DNA from: Cyclobacteriaceae bacterium
Lineage (GTDB): Bacteria > Bacteroidota > Bacteroidia > Cytophagales > Cyclobacteriaceae
Direction of reading: 5' to 3'
Assembly: GCA_029882725.1 (NCBI GenBank)
Contig: JAOUKG010000094.1
Coordinates: 1-8,044 of the forward strand
Length of the DNA: 8,044 bases
The position numbers and the translations under genes were made by a program. The stretch's first letter is position 1, and each line of letters opens with the position of its first letter. Below the pieces are notes generated by a model. It saw only the letters and a list, made by a program, of their open reading frames with translations. It was not told the DNA's origin and made no database searches. Shown here piece after piece: positions 6,372 to 8,044 of this stretch.

Positions 6372-6417
6372 AAAATAGGATTTGTGGTAATTATACACTG
6401 CAAATCCTATTTTTTTT
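6372..6417 (+). terminator. Intrinsic terminator of the DUF1080 gene
   Basis: AAAATAGGATTTG (6372-6384) and CAAATCCTATTTT (6401-6413) form a perfect 13-bp stem around a 16-nt loop, followed by more Ts (seven Ts in all from 6411 to 6417). It sits 20 bp after the DUF1080 stop. On the minus strand the stem ends in TTTT, so it may also stop transcription from the remnant gene that converges on it. Confidence 0.9.
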
Positions 6418-6433
6418 GTCTTTTTTGAAAACC

Positions 6434-6623
6434 TTATAGGTCACTGGTGTATGGGTATTTACCAGATATAAGGTATTCTACACCTATTTCTTTTAATCTG
6501 TTAAGAGTCTCCTTGAACAATCCATCGAGGTAGTTAATTTTTTTGATAGTTTCTGACAACCTCAATGGCTGAATCTGGATTTATCCACCTACGTTTCACT
6601 TCGGTGGTATGGACGAGATTTAA
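6434..6623 (-). pseudogene. Frameshifted remnant of an unrecognised protein-coding gene
   Basis: On the minus strand one frame reads LNLVHTTEVKRRWINPDSAI then EVVRNYQKN and stops. A second frame, entered at a run of seven As (T7 at 6538-6544), continues as KKINYLDGLFKETLNRLKE then IGVEYLISGKYPYTSDL and a TAA at 6436-6434. Both halves have ordinary protein composition, and joining them at the A7 run gives about 60 continuous residues, a pattern expected from a single-base frameshift. There is no ATG; in-frame stops precede it, and the upstream side is occupied by the tandem-repeat/palindrome element at 6639-6695. It converges on the terminator at 6372-6417, as the 3' end of a real gene would. 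I do not recognise the family. A programmed frameshift at A7 is possible but less likely. Confidence 0.4.
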
Positions 6624-6638
6624 TCAGGGCGTTCGTTC

Positions 6639-6676
6639 GCATCCGCTGGGCTTTGGTGCATCCGCTTGGCTTTGGT
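6639..6676. repeat. Tandem duplication of a 19 bp GC-rich unit
   Basis: GCATCCGCTGGGCTTTGGT (6639-6657) is followed directly by GCATCCGCTTGGCTTTGGT (6658-6676), with one substitution. The last three bases of the second copy are the first three of the palindrome at 6674-6695. The unit is much richer in GC than the flanking DNA. Confidence 0.85.
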
Positions 6677-6695
6677 CCGGATGTCCATCCGGACC
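6674..6695. repeat. Perfect 10-bp-arm palindrome
   Basis: GGTCCGGATG (6674-6683) and CATCCGGACC (6686-6695) are exact reverse complements separated by TC. It is GC-rich, follows the 19-bp tandem pair without a gap, and has no T-run on either side, so it does not look like an ordinary terminator. It resembles the head of a dispersed palindromic element. Confidence 0.8.
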
Positions 6696-6872
6696 TGTAT
6701 CCATATAAGGGGTATAGATAGAAAATATAATTGACCAAAGACCGGGTTTCAATTGTACAAGCCCCTCTTCTGAAAATCCAGATTGAGATTAAGATAGAGA
6801 ATGAGAACTGAGATTTTGTAGGAGAGGACAGGCACTATTTTTTACACCTAAAAATAAATACAATAAAAAATT
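6696..6872. other. Non-coding stretch before the small ORF
   Basis: No gene is apparent. A purine-rich segment with repeated GAGATT/GAGAAT words (about 6783-6815) is the only visible bias; the last 30 bases are very AT-rich, as before many Bacteroidota starts. Confidence 0.5.
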
Positions 6873-7010
6873 ATGACGGGTGAGGTAGTGGAGACGGTTT
6901 ATCACCGCGAGGAGAAGGGAGTTTACAGCCAAGATCAAAACCAAGTTGGTTCTGGAACTGTGAAATATCTGTCCAATGGCACTAAATATATAAGAACTAA
7001 AAATTATTGA
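6873..7010 (+). CDS. Small ORF, 45 residues, unknown function
   Basis: An ATG-initiated frame, MTGEVVETVYHREEKGVYS continuing to GTVKYLSNGTKYIRTKNY and TGA. In-frame TAA at 6864-6866 closes it upstream, and the A-rich leader (ATAAAAAATT) is typical of starts in this genome. The peptide is hydrophilic, with no signal or membrane segment. In its favour: its codon region is richer in GC than its surroundings, and its stop falls inside a terminator-like hairpin (6991-7030). Against it: it is short and I recognise no family. It could be a genuine small protein, or the surviving C-terminus of a longer lost gene that happens to keep an ATG. Confidence 0.4.
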   Translation: MTGEVVETVYHREEKGVYSQDQNQVGSGTVKYLSNGTKYIRTKNY

Positions 7011-7030
7011 AAAATAAATTTTAGTTCTTA
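6991..7030 (+). terminator. Terminator-like hairpin overlapping the end of the small ORF
   Basis: TAAGAACTAAAA (6991-7002) and TTTTAGTTCTTA (7019-7030) form a perfect 12-bp stem with a 16-nt loop, followed by TTTTCC on the plus strand. It contains the stop codon of the 45-residue ORF and lies 38 bp beyond the stop of the minus-strand membrane protein gene, so it may serve convergent transcripts. The stem is AT-rich, hence moderate confidence. Confidence 0.6.
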
Positions 7031-7068
7031 TTTTCCATACATCACCTTATTATAAGCTCTTGCACTAT

Positions 7069-7695
7069 TTACAATATGATTTTACCATGAAACCTTCCGC
7101 TATTGCATTCCTCATTTATAAATTCATATACTTTTTCATAATTATTAAATTTAAAAAAAAACAAATTCTTAGTTACAACACTCTCGATAAAAGACCTATA
7201 TGACATATCCTTTGGATAATCATTAATTATAAATATTTTAGGGAATAAAACAATAATCAAACCAGAAATCACTATAAATATCGTACCAATAAATAATTTA
7301 TTAAAAATAAATAAATGAAGCACTATAAAAATATCATTGTTGAAAAAAAATAAAGATAAAATAAGAATGAATGGAAGTATTAAAGTCAGAATAAATAGCA
7401 GGGTTTTAAGGTGATTAATTTTTCCCTCTGGCACCACAATTCCACATTCTCTACATTTTTTTTCTAAATTCCTTTCAATTATATAACTATCAATTACTTT
7501 TCTCATAAGAGTATCTTCAGTTATACTTTTCCCAATTAACAAACCATCAATAATACCTTTAACTCTATTATATATTAACTTTTTAACCACTAATTCAAAA
7601 AGTTTTTCATCTATAGCAATAGTGTCTCTTGTAAAACTCTCAAAATCATGAAAGGTTAGATTATTGGCACTTCTTATAAAATCATTTTCGTTCAT
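7069..7695 (-). CDS. Hypothetical membrane protein, very AT-rich gene
   Basis: A 208-residue protein of a family I do not recognise. The N-terminal part (1-95) is hydrophilic and probably helical, with one CxxC pair (KKCRECG, C81 and C84). Two strongly hydrophobic segments follow at about 98-118 and 134-156, with a weaker one at 122-131, then a charged tail ending GRFHGKIIL. Two main transmembrane helices would place both soluble ends on the same side, probably the cytoplasm. An in-frame TAG lies 6 bp before the ATG at 7695, which fixes the earliest start. By my count positions 7141-7260 have 24 G or C in 120 bases (20%), against 31-37 per 60 in sampled lines of the neighbouring metabolic genes, which suggests separate acquisition. 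Its position in a decayed region resembles cargo or immunity-type genes, but nothing in the protein proves such a role. Confidence 0.7.
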   Translation of the reverse strand: MNENDFIRSANNLTFHDFESFTRDTIAIDEKLFELVVKKLIYNRVKGIIDGLLIGKSITEDTLMRKVIDSYIIERNLEKKCRECGIVVPEGKINHLKTLLFILTLILPFILILSLFFFNNDIFIVLHLFIFNKLFIGTIFIVISGLIIVLFPKIFIINDYPKDMSYRSFIESVVTKNLFFFKFNNYEKVYEFINEECNSGRFHGKIIL

Positions 7696-7732
7696 TTTCT
7701 AAAATTCAAATAACTGTTTGCTCCAAGAGAAT

Positions 7733-7744
7733 ATCTTATAAGAT
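7733..7744. promoter_or_regulatory. 12-bp perfect palindrome upstream of the membrane protein gene
   Basis: ATCTTATAAGAT is fully symmetrical and lies 38-49 bp upstream of the ATG at 7695, where an operator could overlap the promoter. It is AT-rich, so chance is not excluded, and no clear -7 box (TAnnTTTG) was found beside it. Confidence 0.25.
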
Positions 7745-7782
7745 CTAGAAGCATCTTTTATTAAATGATGAAGATACTCCTT

Positions 7783-7890
7783 TTAATGGCTGTTGCCAAT
7801 GAGTAGATTCAAAACATCCGCTGCTCCCGGGCCAAATGTCGGATCGAAACCTGCTGAGTAGTCTATTTGGTCATAGCCTTTAGTATCAAT
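7783..7890 (-). pseudogene. Possible short coding remnant at the right edge
   Basis: A stop-bounded minus-strand frame of 35 codons reads IDTKGYDQIDYSAGFDPTF then GPGAADVLNLLIGNSH and TAA, with no start codon. The Gly/Asp/Pro-rich composition and higher GC than the adjacent AT-rich gene look protein-like. The flanking 150 bases to the window edge are broken by stops in all minus-strand frames, although short pieces such as STASKYAAQGLGRNH (about 8029-7982) are also plausible. It may be the tail of a decayed gene that continues beyond the window; the family is not recognised. Confidence 0.25.
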
Positions 7891-8044
7891 TCAGGGAAGC
7901 AATGGATTTGCCAGCACTTACCTTATCTATAACTTTTCAGGCTATCAGGATTTTACCTATTGTCATATACAGACACCAATTCAATGGTTTCTCCCTAAAC
8001 CCTGCGCAGCATACTTACTGGCGGTAGATCAATCAAAATAACGT

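Noticed and set aside
6572..6784. AATCTGGATTT / AAATCCAGATT 11-bp inverted repeats 213 bp apart as ends of a miniature transposon
   Set aside because: No target-site duplication is seen, the arms are AT-rich, and one arm lies inside the apparent coding remnant; chance is a fair explanation.
6831..6846. GGCACTATTTTTTACA as a sigma54 promoter for the small ORF
   Set aside because: Only the -24 half fits; the -12 GC is absent at the required spacing.

Overview
The window looks like chromosomal DNA from a member of the Bacteroidota, most likely a flavobacterium or close relative. The evidence is indirect: A-rich leaders without clear Shine-Dalgarno sequences, a -33/-7 type promoter (TTG...nATTTTTG) before the plus-strand secreted gene, a signal peptide ending in the FS|Q form common in this phylum, and the families present (DUF1080, CE4 deacetylase, AcoR-type regulator). 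No RNA gene, CRISPR array or intact transposase gene is visible.

Positions 1-2222 (minus strand) hold the start of an operon for a thiamine-diphosphate-dependent 2-oxo acid dehydrogenase complex: E1 alpha, E1 beta, then the N-terminal lipoyl domain of E2, which runs off the left edge. A 625-residue sigma-54 enhancer-binding regulator of the AcoR type is divergently transcribed at 2467-4344. The gap between them contains a -24/-12-like element pointing at the operon and, about 110-160 bp upstream of the predicted start, a perfect 17-bp palindrome plus a repeated 10-bp half-site. This is the layout of an aco (acetoin catabolism) locus: the regulator would bind the palindrome and activate RNA polymerase-sigma54 in response to a small ligand. 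The substrate (acetoin) is inferred from the regulator family and gene order and is not proven by sequence.

Positions 4345-4757 carry no convincing gene but are rich in structure: a small hairpin, four consecutive sets of short tandem duplications, and a large nested palindrome. A minus-strand membrane-anchored polysaccharide deacetylase (4758-5558) follows, and a divergent secreted DUF1080 (3-keto-disaccharide hydrolase-like) gene (5758-6351) ends at a strong intrinsic terminator.

Positions 6421-8044 look like an accessory, partly decayed region: a probable frameshifted gene remnant on the minus strand, a second tandem-duplication-plus-palindrome element, a 45-codon plus-strand ORF ending inside a terminator-like hairpin, a very AT-rich minus-strand gene for an unrecognised membrane protein, and a right edge with only short broken reading frames. 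The most distinctive observations are the natural GAFTNA (instead of GAFTGA) sigma54-contact loop in the regulator, the complete-looking sigma54 promoter/enhancer arrangement, and the two separate intergenic elements that share the same plan (18-19 bp unit duplicated in tandem, running into a palindrome).
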